64,000 nt of DNA from Bog-756 sp963699085 (GCA_963699085.1 CAVOTH010000004.1:992001-1056000); one strand, 5' to 3'; shown: positions 1-9,472, counted from the first letter of the stretch. A program made the numbers and translations. Notes: generated by a model from the letters alone, not told the origin.

Positions 1-2
1 TG

Positions 3-506
3 TCACGCGGGTCTTATGACCCCAAGGAGCACCGCTTTCTCCGGAACCTGGCGGACAGCTACCCGGAATTCAGGGTCGCCTACACACGCCTGGTGGTCAT
101 CTCCACCGACAACCCCCTCAACCTGAACGAATTCCGCGACTCCGTCGGCGCCCTGTGGCCATTCCTGGGCGATCCGGAGCGAACGGTACAGCAAGACCTC
201 GACATCGAGGAGTTCACAGATCCCCACAATCCCATGATTCCCCACACGTTCGTGTTGGAACCCGGACTCCTTATCTTTCGGATCTACAACGGCTACTGGT
301 ACTGGGGCCGACCGACGATGGATGAGCTGCACGTGGATCTCCGCGCCGTCCTGCAGAAGGTACGTCCGGATTTCGACCTTGGTGCGCCAGGCCTGCGGGA
401 GGCCTGGGATCGAGGAGACCGGGACCTGTTCCTCGTCGACACGCTCGACGCTCCCATCCGATTCACCGAGGGTGGGTCCATCGGAGTCAAGCGCGGTGGG
501 CTGTAG
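3..506 (+). CDS. Peroxiredoxin/AhpC-TSA-like protein, 5' end missing
   Basis: The reading frame is open from the first bases of the window, so the gene starts outside it; an internal GTG at 93 is probably not the start. The visible 167 residues look like the C-terminal two thirds of a thioredoxin-fold redoxin. They contain the typical pattern of a strand (RLVVISTDNP), then FLGD near the middle, then PHTFVLEPGLLIFRIYNGYWYWGRP. The peroxidatic cysteine would lie upstream and cannot be checked. Family assignment rests on pattern only. Confidence 0.6.
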   Translation, partial: SRGSYDPKEHRFLRNLADSYPEFRVAYTRLVVISTDNPLNLNEFRDSVGALWPFLGDPERTVQQDLDIEEFTDPHNPMIPHTFVLEPGLLIFRIYNGYWYWGRPTMDELHVDLRAVLQKVRPDFDLGAPGLREAWDRGDRDLFLVDTLDAPIRFTEGGSIGVKRGGL

Positions 507-590
507 GCCAGTGACCCGAGCCGGGCCCGTCACCACATCTCGCCGGACCGGCGCGGTGGTCTCCGACCGATTCGTGCAGGGGGTCGAAGA

Positions 591-1214
591 TTGACCGCCC
601 GGCCCTCTGCCCTCGAGCGGGCGTTCTACGAGCGGCCCGCGGAGTTGGTGGCTGGCGAACTGATCGGCAAGATCTTCTCGCATGGACCGCTGCGCGGCCG
701 AATTGTCGAGGTGGAGGCATACGACGAATGCGAGCCGGCAAGCCATGGGTTCTCGGGACTCCGGAAGGGCAATGCGACGCTGTTCGGACCGCCGGGGCGC
801 CTGGAGGTCTACCTGATCTACGGAGTCAACTACCTGGCGAATGTCGTGTGTCAACCGGTTGGCGTGGGTTCCGGCATCCTCATCCGGGCGGTGGAACCGC
901 TCACCGGGGTGGAACGGATGCGGGCCAACCGCGGCTATCCCCGCGACCCCGACCGGCGACTGTGCAGCGGGCCGGGGCGGCTCTGCAAGGCATTCGGCCT
1001 GAGCCGGGCGGACAACGGTACCGACCTGGTCGTCGGCAACGTCCGCGTACTGGATGACCATGTTTCGCTCCCCTACTCCAGGAGCGCCCGAATCGGTGTC
1101 ACGGCGGGGCAGGATCTGGACTGGCGGTTCTTCGTCGCCGACAGCCCGAGCATTTCCGTGTCGCGCGTTCCCAAGCCGCCCATGAAGGTGGCCGGGCCAC
1201 GGACAGCGCCCTAG
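591..1214 (+). CDS. mpg: 3-methyladenine DNA glycosylase (AAG/MPG family)
   Basis: This protein (207 aa, TTG start after an AGGGGG-type ribosome site) should excise alkylated purines in base excision repair. The family signature is clear: the VEVEAY block carries the expected catalytic Glu (about E42), followed by SHGF, the LFGPPG turn (about 64-69) and LIYGVNYLANVVC (about 75-87). The C-terminal GPGRLCKAFG block is also present. Length matches bacterial members. It is the only DNA repair gene in this part of the window and has no obvious operon partner. Confidence 0.92.
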   Translation: MTARPSALERAFYERPAELVAGELIGKIFSHGPLRGRIVEVEAYDECEPASHGFSGLRKGNATLFGPPGRLEVYLIYGVNYLANVVCQPVGVGSGILIRAVEPLTGVERMRANRGYPRDPDRRLCSGPGRLCKAFGLSRADNGTDLVVGNVRVLDDHVSLPYSRSARIGVTAGQDLDWRFFVADSPSISVSRVPKPPMKVAGPRTAP

Positions 1215-1286
1215 TTCACTTCATCGCACACGAAAAGAGAGATTTCGTCACAGACAGAAACACTCCCCCACCAATGGAGGTGCCCG

Positions 1287-1718
1287 ATGGCCGAATTCAC
1301 ACCGCCCGCAGAGGGAATTCTGCTGGCCCACTTCATCGTTTCCAACGACGTCGAACGTTCTCGACGGTTCTACACGGAGGTGTTGGGCGGCAAAGTGGTC
1401 TTTTCCGGAGACGTGACCTACGTGGCCCTGGCCAACAGCTTCATCATCATCAATGTCGGTGGAGGCCCGACTGACGACAAGCCCTCGGTCACCCTGGAGA
1501 CGCCGCCCGATCCCGACCGGGTCAGCAGTTTCCTCAATATCCGGGTCCGGGACATCGAAGCCGTGTATGCCGAATGGAGTGCCCGTGGTGCGAACTTCCT
1601 TACGCCGCCGAAGCAACACGCATACGAGATCCGTTGTTACATCCGCGATCCCGACGGTCACCTCATCGAGGTGGGCCAGACCACGGACCCACAAGGCGAT
1701 TGGTCGGCCTGGTCCTGA
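1287..1718 (+). CDS. VOC-superfamily (glyoxalase/dioxygenase fold) protein
   Basis: A single-domain vicinal-oxygen-chelate protein of 143 aa with a good ribosome site (GGAGGTG). It has the two babab modules: HFIVSNDVERSRRFYTEVLGG at the N-terminus and YIRDPDGHLIEVGQT at the C-terminus, the second supplying the usual metal-binding Glu. The first module has a His (about 15). Substrate cannot be told from sequence. The next gene, an F420/NADP-type reductase, begins 70 bp downstream on the same strand. Confidence 0.8.
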   Translation: MAEFTPPAEGILLAHFIVSNDVERSRRFYTEVLGGKVVFSGDVTYVALANSFIIINVGGGPTDDKPSVTLETPPDPDRVSSFLNIRVRDIEAVYAEWSARGANFLTPPKQHAYEIRCYIRDPDGHLIEVGQTTDPQGDWSAWS

Positions 1719-1788
1719 GGGCACCGGATCTCCGGAGCTTTCCCTCGACTCCGTTGTTGGATAATTTGCGGCCGAGGAGGGTTCGCAC

Positions 1789-2442
1789 ATGACTACCGCA
1801 GTGATCGGGAGTGGTGGGATCGGTTCGGCCGTCGCCCGCCTGCTCGCATCCGGCGGCGAGAGCCTGCGGCTCTCGAGTGCCGACAACCAGGCGGCAAAGA
1901 AGCTGGCGGAACAGATCGGTCCGACCGCCGTCGCCGTCGCCGACAACCGCGAGGCGGTGCGAGGTACCGAGGCCGTGGTCCTCGGGCTCCGGTTCACTGT
2001 GCTGGAAGGTGTCTTCAGCCAGATCGCCGACCTGGTGACGGACAAGCTCGTGGTGGTTCCGAGCAACCCGGTCGGCGTCGACGCCGGAGGCAGCATCGTG
2101 CGGCTCCTGCCGGACGGACAGTCATCGGGCCAGGTTGTCACCGGGTGGTTGCCGGCCGGGACCCACCTGGCCATGGCGTTCGGAACCATGTCGGCCGATC
2201 TCTTGGAGTCCTCCAGCAACCGATCACCGGACCCGGCGGTGCTCTTCTACGCGGCCGACGACACACGAGCAGGCGAGGATGTCGAGCGATTGATCCGAAC
2301 GGCCGGTTTCGTGCCGATGAAGGTTGGCGGAATCGACCAGTCCGGACGATTCGAGGTGGGTGGTGACCTCCACGATCTCATCGTCGACTCCGCCCAGGGA
2401 CAGGCACTGCTCTTTGGGCGTCACTCCGATGCGACGGAATGA
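1789..2442 (+). CDS. NADPH:F420 oxidoreductase-like Rossmann protein
   Basis: 217 aa with a strong ribosome site (GAGGAGG). The N-terminal GSGGIGSAVA dinucleotide-binding loop (about 7-16), the VVPSNPVG segment near 88 and the WLPAGTHLAMAFGT block match the coenzyme-F420-dependent NADP oxidoreductase family (NAD_binding_2/F420_oxidored). Members either interconvert F420H2 and NADPH or are paralogues of unknown substrate; the exact reaction here is not established. Confidence 0.78.
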   Translation: MTTAVIGSGGIGSAVARLLASGGESLRLSSADNQAAKKLAEQIGPTAVAVADNREAVRGTEAVVLGLRFTVLEGVFSQIADLVTDKLVVVPSNPVGVDAGGSIVRLLPDGQSSGQVVTGWLPAGTHLAMAFGTMSADLLESSSNRSPDPAVLFYAADDTRAGEDVERLIRTAGFVPMKVGGIDQSGRFEVGGDLHDLIVDSAQGQALLFGRHSDATE

Positions 2443-2448
2443 CGGCCG

Positions 2449-3636
2449 CTACTTGGCTTCGACGAAGACCTCGTTCCTGGTGGAACCCACGGCGGTACAG
2501 GCGGTCGCCGACGTACATGACACTGCGGGCAGCTTGTACGACTGATCCGTCTGACTGGAGATCTTCTGGAGTGTCCAGGTGCTGCCAGTCCGCACCTCGG
2601 CAAGGTTCGACGTGGTGAATCCGGTGTCACCGATGGCGGTACAGGCTCCGGGAGTGCACGACACCCCGAGCAACTGGCTGATCGTCTGCCCGGTGGGATT
2701 GGGAGTGCTCTGAATCGTCCAGACGGTCCCGTCCCACTCCTCGGCCAGCGTCGTGTCGACGTAGGAAGTGTCGAGGAAAAAACCGACGGCCGTGCAGGAG
2801 GTTGGCGACGTGCACGAGACGCCGTAGAGGTCGCTGGCACCAAGCTCCTCGGGGTTGGGGATGGGTTGAATCGTCCAGGTGCTGCCATCCCGCACTTCAG
2901 AGATGCTCTGGTTCAAGACCCCGGAGTAGCCGACGGCGACGCAGGCGGACGCTGAACCGCACGAAACGCTGGCCAAAGACCCGTCGGACTCACCGGAGTT
3001 CGTCGGTGTCGGCGCTTTCTGGATCTTCCACACGACCCCGTTCCATACCTCCACCAACACGGACGCGTAGGTGTCGAAGTAGTACCCGACGGCAGTGCAG
3101 GTGGACGCAGCTGTGCACGACACGCTGTTCAAGAAGCTGCTGGTGGATCCGGCGGGTTTGGGGACTGTCTGAGTCGTCCAGGTGGTTCCATTCCACGACT
3201 CGGCAAATGCGTACTCACCCGAGGTGCTGTCGTAGGTCCCGACGGCCGTACAGGCGGTCGTCGAGGCGGTCGAAGTGCACGACACCCCTGACAGGGTGCT
3301 GTACGTGGAGCCCTTGGGGTTCGGTGTCTTCTGGATCTGCCAGGTGGCCCCGTTCCAGAACTCGGCCAGCGTGAAATCAATGCCGGCCGTGTTCTCGTAG
3401 TCCCCGACGGCGATGCAAGAAGTCGCGGAGATGCACGACACGTCGGATAGGGCACTGCCGAGTGCGTCTTTGATGTTGGGTGTCTTCTGAACCTTCCAGG
3501 GGGACGTTGACTTTCCTGCGGTGAGCATCTGGGTGTTGGACAGTGGTACCGCCCCCGCAACCAGTGCCGTTGGCGTGACCACAACGGCGCCTGTCAGGGC
3601 AACGGCAACACCAAATCCGAACAAGTAACGGTTCAT
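2449..3636 (-). CDS. Secreted seven-bladed repeat (propeller-like) protein
   Basis: Signal peptide (about 1-30, ATG at 3636 preferred over the TTG one codon upstream), then seven repeats of about 50 residues of the form VSC(T/S)..xxCTAVG...LAExWNGxxWxIQxxPNP. Each repeat has a Cys pair. The N-terminal WKVQKTPN strand resembles the closing strand of the other repeats, so blade 7, which ends at FVEAK, can be closed by the N-terminus as in velcro-type propellers. No catalytic motif is seen. The gene is convergent with the F420-type reductase. Confidence 0.7.
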   Translation of the reverse strand: MNRYLFGFGVAVALTGAVVVTPTALVAGAVPLSNTQMLTAGKSTSPWKVQKTPNIKDALGSALSDVSCISATSCIAVGDYENTAGIDFTLAEFWNGATWQIQKTPNPKGSTYSTLSGVSCTSTASTTACTAVGTYDSTSGEYAFAESWNGTTWTTQTVPKPAGSTSSFLNSVSCTAASTCTAVGYYFDTYASVLVEVWNGVVWKIQKAPTPTNSGESDGSLASVSCGSASACVAVGYSGVLNQSISEVRDGSTWTIQPIPNPEELGASDLYGVSCTSPTSCTAVGFFLDTSYVDTTLAEEWDGTVWTIQSTPNPTGQTISQLLGVSCTPGACTAIGDTGFTTSNLAEVRTGSTWTLQKISSQTDQSYKLPAVSCTSATACTAVGSTRNEVFVEAK

Positions 3637-3883
3637 CAATTTCGCCGCCTTCGTCAGTTTCGAGCAATGATCAAGGAGCGGCGGCGGATCCGCCGATAGG
3701 CGCCTCCTCGATGAATTGCGTGAAAAGTAGCACTCGAAGCCGAACGACGCTCTGTGCTGTCACTGAGGGTGACGGCCGCCGCTGGAGAGCATCCGACCCA
3801 GGACGAGGTACTGGTCGTAGCGTGGAGTTCGCCACCTCCGAGGGGGAACTTGGGGGCGGTTCAACAAGAAAGAGGTGGGAATC

Positions 3884-4270
3884 ATGGAAGAAAAAGGCGA
3901 AGGCTGGCTGCTGTTCGCAGCGATCGTCCTCGGAGTTGCGGGAATCATGCGATTCTTCGACGCCATCTGGGCATTCCGCTATCACGGCGTATTGCCTGAG
4001 AACTTCGAGGCTGCACTCTTCGGACACAGCCTCAAGACCTACGGATGGGTGTACCTCATCGTCGCCGCCGTGCTCATCGTGAGTGCGATTGGCGTCGTGG
4101 TGCGATCGCAGGTGAGTCGATGGATCGGCATCTTCGCTGGCGCATTGCTGTCCATCAGCGCCATCTGGTGGATGCCGTACTACCCCGTGTGGTCGCTGAC
4201 CTACATCTTCGCTGGAATCGCCGTCATCTACGGCCTCACCGTCTATGGGGGACGAGAGGCAATCGCCTAG
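3884..4270 (+). CDS. Four-helix membrane protein, DUF7144-like
   Basis: 128 aa with four predicted membrane helices (about 9-27, 54-73, 82-98, 104-121). A GTG at 3875 is in frame but lies inside the AGAGGTGGG ribosome site, so the ATG at 3884 is chosen. The WLLFAAIVLGVAGIMRFFDAIWAF opening is typical of the DUF7144 membrane family common in actinobacteria. Function unknown. Confidence 0.72.
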   Translation: MEEKGEGWLLFAAIVLGVAGIMRFFDAIWAFRYHGVLPENFEAALFGHSLKTYGWVYLIVAAVLIVSAIGVVVRSQVSRWIGIFAGALLSISAIWWMPYYPVWSLTYIFAGIAVIYGLTVYGGREAIA

Positions 4271-4354
4271 GGCCTTGCCGTTGATGTACCCCGAGTGGAT
4301 CCTCTGGAACAGCCAGGGGAACCGCTCGGGGTGCAATCCGAGGAGGATCGAAAG

Positions 4355-4816
4355 TTGAAACTCAAGTGGCTCATCGTGGCCGGTGCCATTTCGACGGTCG
4401 TCTTCGCAGGCTGCGGCTCGTCGAGCCCATCGGCCGGTTCAAGCACCACTACCACTACCACTGCCGCGTCGGGCAAACAGGCGGTATGTACGGCGCGGGA
4501 CAACCTCAAGTCATCGGTGACAGCCCTCAGCAACCCGTCGCTGCTCACCGGTGGAAAAGCGGGGATCCAGTCGGCGCTCGCCACGGTGAAGACGAATCTC
4601 GATGCCGTCCCCAGCGCTGCCAAATCCAGTTACGAGCAGCAGGTGAACGCCGTGAAGGCGGCCGTCGACGACGTCCAGACGGCGCTCGGCAATTTGGGCA
4701 GCGGAAGCGTGACCAGCAACCTTCAGGCGGTCGGTACAGCCATCACCAGCGTCGGCACAACGGCTGCCGCTCTTATCGCCGATCTTCAAGCTGAGTGCCC
4801 TTCGGGTGGCGCATGA
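4355..4816 (+). CDS. Small lipoprotein with helical domain
   Basis: The TTG at 4355 lies 8 bp after a perfect AGGAGG and gives a short signal peptide ending in VFAGC, a good lipobox, so the mature protein begins at Cys about 20. A Ser/Thr linker with a run of Thr follows, then about 110 residues rich in Ala, Val and Lys that look like a helical bundle (KTNLDAVPSAAK, QVNAVKAAVDDVQ). Function unknown; probably attached to the outer face of the membrane. Confidence 0.72.
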   Translation: MKLKWLIVAGAISTVVFAGCGSSSPSAGSSTTTTTTAASGKQAVCTARDNLKSSVTALSNPSLLTGGKAGIQSALATVKTNLDAVPSAAKSSYEQQVNAVKAAVDDVQTALGNLGSGSVTSNLQAVGTAITSVGTTAAALIADLQAECPSGGA

Positions 4817-4953
4817 GTGGTCGATCGGTGCGTGAGGGGGCGGCCGTTGATCGCTCCGGAGGCGGGCGGCCCTGCGAATCTCACCCAACGGGCCGGGTGG
4901 TGGCGGACTGAACCAAATCCCCAGAGTGCGACGGAAGGACCGAAGGTCTGATC

Positions 4954-5832
4954 ATGTCGATCCTCTTCGCGAGATTGACGGCCTTCGCCAATGCCCTCAG
5001 CGTCGTCACCCAGCACAAGGCCAGTATCACCGCCCCGAAGCAGTCCAAGGGCTGGAATTTCGTCGCCTATCTGTTCAGGAACCCGTTGTGGCTCTTCGGG
5101 TGGGTGGCCCTTGCCGCAGCTTTCCTCTTCCAGGCCCTGGCCCTGCACGACGGCCCGATCTCGGTAGTACAGCCCCTTTTGGTGACGGAACTCGTTTTTG
5201 CCCTCGTCCTGCGCTCGGTGTGGGTCCATCAGACCATCAGGGCGGTCGCCTGGTGGTCGGCCGGGTTGACATGCGTAGCGCTAGCCGTCTTCATCGCTGC
5301 GGCCGAACCCAGCGGCGGAAGCTCCGAGCCCACGAGCGGGGCCTGGGTGTCGGCGGCAGCGGCCACGGTCGGCTGCGTCATGTTGCTGGCTCTGCTCGGC
5401 TGGCAGTGGCAGGGATCGGCGGGACGCCGCGCCGCCCTGCTCGGAGCCTCAGCCTCCATGCTCTGGGCCTTCGTGGCCACGCTGATCAAGGCCACCACCG
5501 ACACGCTGACCGAGTTCGGCGTGTCGGGGATGTTCACCCACTGGCCGGTCTACGCGCTGGCCGGCGTCGGATTGATGGCGGAGATCTTGAACCAGGCCGC
5601 CCTCCATGTCGGCCCGCTGAGTGTCTCGCAGCCCTTCATCGTCATCGTCGATCCACTGGTGTCCATCGTGCTCAGCGTGTGGATCTACGGGGAGACGTTC
5701 TCCGCCGACGCCGGGCGTTTGGCCCTCGGTTCGGCGGCGTTCGCCGCCATGTGCGGGTCGGTGATCGTCCTGACGCGGACGGCTCCGGCGACCATGGACC
5801 CTGACCCTCGGCCGGTGCCAACCGATGGTTGA
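4954..5832 (+). CDS. DMT-superfamily transporter
   Basis: 292 aa, almost entirely hydrophobic, with about nine or ten membrane helices. The internal duplication typical of EamA/NIPA-type carriers is visible: HDGPISVVQPLLVTELVFALVL in the first half and HVGPLSVSQPFIVIVDPLVSIVLSV in the second, each with a GP.SV.QP.. motif. Substrate unknown. Confidence 0.8.
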   Translation: MSILFARLTAFANALSVVTQHKASITAPKQSKGWNFVAYLFRNPLWLFGWVALAAAFLFQALALHDGPISVVQPLLVTELVFALVLRSVWVHQTIRAVAWWSAGLTCVALAVFIAAAEPSGGSSEPTSGAWVSAAAATVGCVMLLALLGWQWQGSAGRRAALLGASASMLWAFVATLIKATTDTLTEFGVSGMFTHWPVYALAGVGLMAEILNQAALHVGPLSVSQPFIVIVDPLVSIVLSVWIYGETFSADAGRLALGSAAFAAMCGSVIVLTRTAPATMDPDPRPVPTDG

Positions 5833-5933
5833 GGCCGCTTCCTCCACCATCGCAGTTCTGGACGGAGTGGACTTGCATGGAGTGAAGAGGCCTCGATTGC
5901 CAGACTGATCAGCCTCTAGTCAACTGGTGCCCC

Positions 5934-7070
5934 ATGGCCTTCAACATAGGCATTGTCGGTGCCGGAATCGGTGGGTTGACCGCTGCTATCGCCCTCCGAC
6001 AGAAGGGGCACTCGGTACATCTCTTCGAGCGGACGGCTGAGCTGGCCGATGTCGGTGCGGCCGTCTCACTATGGCCCAATGCACTTGCCGCACTAGATCG
6101 CCTCGGTCTCGAGGAGGCGATCCGAGCTCAGGGCCAGTGGGAGGAGGATGGGGCGCTCCGAAAGCCCGGCGGCGACTCGTACTGGACCTTCAACAACAGC
6201 AATCTCATCATCCTTCGACCGGCACTTCAGCAGGTTCTACTCCGTGCCGCCGGCGAAGAGCTCCCTCTGGTGCTGGGCGCCCGATGCACCGGCGTCATGT
6301 CGCCTTCTGACAGACCCACCGTGATTCTCGATGACAGTTCAACCCACGAGTTCGATCTAGTGGTCGGAGCAGACGGGGTCTGGTCCGGCGTCCGTGCCGC
6401 GATCGCTCCCGGAGAGAGCTCAGTGTCGTACTCAGGAAGCACGGCGTGGCGTGCCGTCGTGCATGCTCCGGGACTGGTCCCGACGGCGTGGCTTACGGTC
6501 GGAAGGGGCCTCCACTTCTTGGCGGCACCGCTACGGGACGGCGATGTCTATTGGAGTCCCTTGGTCAAGCTCCCTCTTTCCGAGGTCGAGACGATCGACG
6601 ACCAACTCGGGTACATGCGGCGCTGCTTCGGGCAATGGCACGACCCGATTCCCGAACTGCTCGACCGCACCGACGCCGAGGCATGCTTTGCCACCCCTGT
6701 TCATTTTCGGCCACCGCCGACCTGGCTCCACCGAGGCCGTGTGGTGCTGATCGGTGATGCCGCTCACCCGATGACTCCGGATCTGGGTCAGGGAGCATGT
6801 CAAGCCATCGAGGATGCCGTGGTACTCGCCCACTGTTTGGTCCCGAGCCGCCCGCTGGACGATTCGCTCAAGGACTTCACCGCACGGAGGCTCCGCAGGG
6901 TTCGGAAGGTAGTACGAGAGGCACGCTTCCTCGGAAGACTGAACTCATCAACGGGCCGCCTCACCGAACTGGTCCGCCTGTCCATGTTCAAGTTCACACC
7001 TTCGGACTACTCGGAGCGCCACCTGCAAGACATAAGTGGACGAGCGGCCTTCGATGCTCAGATGACCTGA
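5934..7070 (+). CDS. FAD-dependent monooxygenase (salicylate hydroxylase/PHBH class)
   Basis: 378 aa class A flavoprotein monooxygenase. The GAGIGG dinucleotide loop is at about 9-14, the ER of the first Rossmann sheet at about 32, the VVGADGVWS DG-motif at about 142-150 and the GDAAHPMTPDLGQG FAD-ribityl motif at about 275-288. It should use NAD(P)H and O2 to hydroxylate or epoxidise a small, probably aromatic or unsaturated, substrate. No pathway partner is adjacent. Confidence 0.87.
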   Translation: MAFNIGIVGAGIGGLTAAIALRQKGHSVHLFERTAELADVGAAVSLWPNALAALDRLGLEEAIRAQGQWEEDGALRKPGGDSYWTFNNSNLIILRPALQQVLLRAAGEELPLVLGARCTGVMSPSDRPTVILDDSSTHEFDLVVGADGVWSGVRAAIAPGESSVSYSGSTAWRAVVHAPGLVPTAWLTVGRGLHFLAAPLRDGDVYWSPLVKLPLSEVETIDDQLGYMRRCFGQWHDPIPELLDRTDAEACFATPVHFRPPPTWLHRGRVVLIGDAAHPMTPDLGQGACQAIEDAVVLAHCLVPSRPLDDSLKDFTARRLRRVRKVVREARFLGRLNSSTGRLTELVRLSMFKFTPSDYSERHLQDISGRAAFDAQMT

Positions 7071-7197
7071 GCGTGCCAACGGGAGGGCCACCGTCCGACA
7101 GCGTCCGGAGGCAAATGGAAGGAAGCATCTCCCCATCTGGTAGGTCGACGGCTAGTTTGAGGCATCAGATGATCGAAGCGGCGAAAACGGATATGTC

Positions 7198-7869
7198 CTG
7201 AAGACCGTCATTGGAGAGATACTTCCACTTGCTCTCGTGGTGACCATCTCGCCGCTCAACATCATCCCGGCGATTCTTCTGCTCTTCACCACTAAGCCCC
7301 TGGCCAACGCCCTGAATTTCCTGGCGGGATTCGTGGGCGGCGTAGCGGTGGTCCTCGTTCTGTTCATCTCCCTGGGAGGAGCGGTCAACCTAACGACAGA
7401 TGGAGGTCATCCGACATGGGCGGGGATCCTGAAACTGGTCCTTGGGGGATATCTTCTGATTGCGGCGGTGAGGAAGTTTCATGGTCGTCCGAAGGCTGGT
7501 GAGGGGGGTTCCCTGCCGAAGTGGATGGATGGGATCGCCGGATACTCCCCGGCGAAATCACTCGGAGCCGGTGTCGCTCTCGGCGCTTTGAATCCCAAGA
7601 ACCTCGTCGTCGGCCTGGCGAGCGCCGCCGCCATTACAGCAGGAGGATTGTCCATATCTGAACAGGCGATCGCAGCTGCCGTCTACATCCTGGTCGCCGT
7701 GCTCGGGGTCGTCGCCCCCATAGTCGTGATGCTCTTTCTGGGAGACAGGGCGCACGATGTGCTCGAAGGTTGGAACATCTGGCTGAGGCAGAACAATGCG
7801 ACCGTGATGTCGGTCCTGTTCGTTGTGTTTGGAGTAGTGCTGATTGGACAGGGAATCTCGGGCATCTGA
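7198..7869 (+). CDS. GAP-family (peptidoglycolipid/sulfolipid-addressing type) membrane protein
   Basis: Six-helix membrane protein with the actinobacterial GAP/Sap pattern: LPLALVVTISPLNIIPAILLL at the N-terminus, GGYLLIAA(V)RKF mid-protein, and GVALGALNPKNLVVGLASA after a cytoplasmic loop. The GTG at 7237 would cut into the first helix, so the start is probably further upstream; CTG at 7198 is shown but is uncertain. Relatives in mycobacteria help export cell-envelope glycolipids. Confidence 0.75.
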   Translation: MKTVIGEILPLALVVTISPLNIIPAILLLFTTKPLANALNFLAGFVGGVAVVLVLFISLGGAVNLTTDGGHPTWAGILKLVLGGYLLIAAVRKFHGRPKAGEGGSLPKWMDGIAGYSPAKSLGAGVALGALNPKNLVVGLASAAAITAGGLSISEQAIAAAVYILVAVLGVVAPIVVMLFLGDRAHDVLEGWNIWLRQNNATVMSVLFVVFGVVLIGQGISGI

Positions 7870-8199
7870 CCCGTCTGCAAGTGCTGTTGTTCTGCATCGA
7901 AGGGTTCGGTGACCGCTGAGCCAAGGGCGGAGTTGCCCCTTGAGGCAGCATCTCCGGGAAAAGAGATTGGCCGGAAGCGGCCATTCTCAGGGAATTCCCA
8001 TCAGCGCTCTGTAGGTTCGCGGCCGTCGTGGTCACGGGGTCGCCTCCTTCGCCAGCGTCACGGAACCTTCGATGCGCTCGACGCCCTGGCCTCAGAGGCG
8101 GGCCGATCGGCCGCTTCCGGACCTCCGGGATCTGCCACTACCTCCTGCCGCGTCAATCAAAAGGCTTGGATTCTTGTCTAACCGTCTCAACGCCCGGCG
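7870..8199. other. Stretch with no recognisable gene
   Basis: Only short open frames without family resemblance or good ribosome sites are found between the GAP-family gene and the secreted-protein remnant. Confidence 0.5.
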
Positions 8200-8569
8200 T
8201 CAGGTGAAGATGATCTCACCTCCGGCGGCGATCTCGTAGAACTCGCCGACGGTGATGATGCTCATCGTTCCGGAGCTTCAGCGTGTCATCGCCCGCCGCT
8301 ATCACGTCGGCATAGCCCACGGCCAAAACCTGGAATGGGGTGTTGTCGACCAGGTCACCGCCGAAGGCCCGGCGTCATTGGGGCCCGAGAAGCTCGAGAT
8401 GGCAATCATTGCCGTCGAAGACCGACTGCCGATGACAGTCAGCGGTGCGAGCCGGTGACAGTAATCGAGCCTTCGATGAGTGCGGTCTCGGTGCTGGCCG
8501 CTGCGGTCGACGTCCGGGGATTTGACCAGACCAGCTGCACGGCACCTGTCTCGACGCTGTTGGGCACCA
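8200..8569 (-). pseudogene. Frameshifted remnant of a secreted-protein gene (C-terminal part)
   Basis: Three reading frames on the minus strand chain into one plausible protein end: NSVETGAVQLVWSNP..EGSITVTGS, then TAMIAISSFSG..AVTWSTT..VGYADVIAAGDDTLKLRN, then ITVGEFYEIAAGGEIIFT and stop. At least two frame changes are needed, near 8440 and 8260. The style (small beta-sheet protein ending in hydrophobic IIFT) fits an exported protein. No intact start is seen because the PPK2 gene end abuts it. Confidence 0.45.
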
Positions 8570-9472
8570 TCACTCGGCGAGCAATTCGGCCTTGGCCCGG
8601 GCCATCGCTTCCCGCTCGTCCGTACTGATCCGCGGTGGCTCGAGGTCCAGCTGGTCGATTCCGTCGACCACGATGCCGCCGACGAGGGCCCGCAGCGCGT
8701 ACTTGTGGTCGGCCGGCACAACATACCAAGGCGCCCAAGGGGTCGACGTGGCCGTGAGAGCCTCCTCGTACGCAGCGCGGTACTCGTACCAGTACTTGCG
8801 CTCGGCCAGATCGCTGGTCGAGAATTTCCAGTTCTTGGCGGGATCCTCCAGTCGCTCGAGGAAGCGCCGCTTCTGCTCGTCACGTGAAATGTGGAGAAAG
8901 ATCTTGACGATCCGTGTCCTGTTTCGGTGGAGGTGGCGCTCGAAACTGTTGATGTCCTCGTAGCGATCCCGCCAGATCTGAACCGATGGAACGCCGACCG
9001 AGGCCGGCTTGCCTCGTGCAAGGAGTTCCGGATGGACCCGGGCCACCAGGACCTCCTCGTAGTAGGACCGATTGAAGATCCCGATCATTCCTCGCTCGGG
9101 CAGCAGCTTGCTGGCACGCCACAAGAAGTCGTGAGCGAGCTCATCACCCGACGGCTCCTTGAAGGCCTCGACTTTGCAACCTTGCGGATTAACACCCGAC
9201 ATCACGTGGCGGATGGTCCCGTCCTTTCCGGCAGCGTCCATGGCCTGGAGGACGATCAACAGCGCGTGCGTGCCGTTGGCCCACAACAGTCGCTGTGCCT
9301 CACTCAGCTCGTCGACGAACGAGGCGAGATCCTCCTCGGCGACCTTCTTGTACCTTCGCTTGTCCGAGCCTTTCCACTCGATCGCCGTCGACTCGCTGCT
9401 CCGGCTATCGAGGCCGGCCGATTCTCCCGGTCGGACCATCAGCTCGTCGAGCAATGCCTTCTCGAGTTTCAC
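8570..9472 (-). CDS. ppk2: Polyphosphate kinase 2 family protein
   Basis: 300 aa using the GTG at 9472, which sits 9 bp after AAGGAG (a longer frame to 9508 has no ribosome site). PPK2 enzymes transfer phosphate between polyphosphate and nucleotides. Walker A is MDAAGKDG, Walker B region is NRSYYEEVLVARVHPE, and the lid Arg/Lys block LHISRDEQKRRFLERLEDP follows. The single kinase domain and length fit class I/III PPK2. It is followed upstream by a proton ATPase on the same strand, suggesting energy or phosphate stress. Confidence 0.93.
   Translation of the reverse strand: MKLEKALLDELMVRPGESAGLDSRSSESTAIEWKGSDKRRYKKVAEEDLASFVDELSEAQRLLWANGTHALLIVLQAMDAAGKDGTIRHVMSGVNPQGCKVEAFKEPSGDELAHDFLWRASKLLPERGMIGIFNRSYYEEVLVARVHPELLARGKPASVGVPSVQIWRDRYEDINSFERHLHRNRTRIVKIFLHISRDEQKRRFLERLEDPAKNWKFSTSDLAERKYWYEYRAAYEEALTATSTPWAPWYVVPADHKYALRALVGGIVVDGIDQLDLEPPRISTDEREAMARAKAELLAE

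Noticed and set aside
3..1061. 352-codon minus-strand frame
   Set aside because: Antisense to the peroxiredoxin-like and glycosylase genes, whose motifs are unmistakable; no family resemblance of its own.
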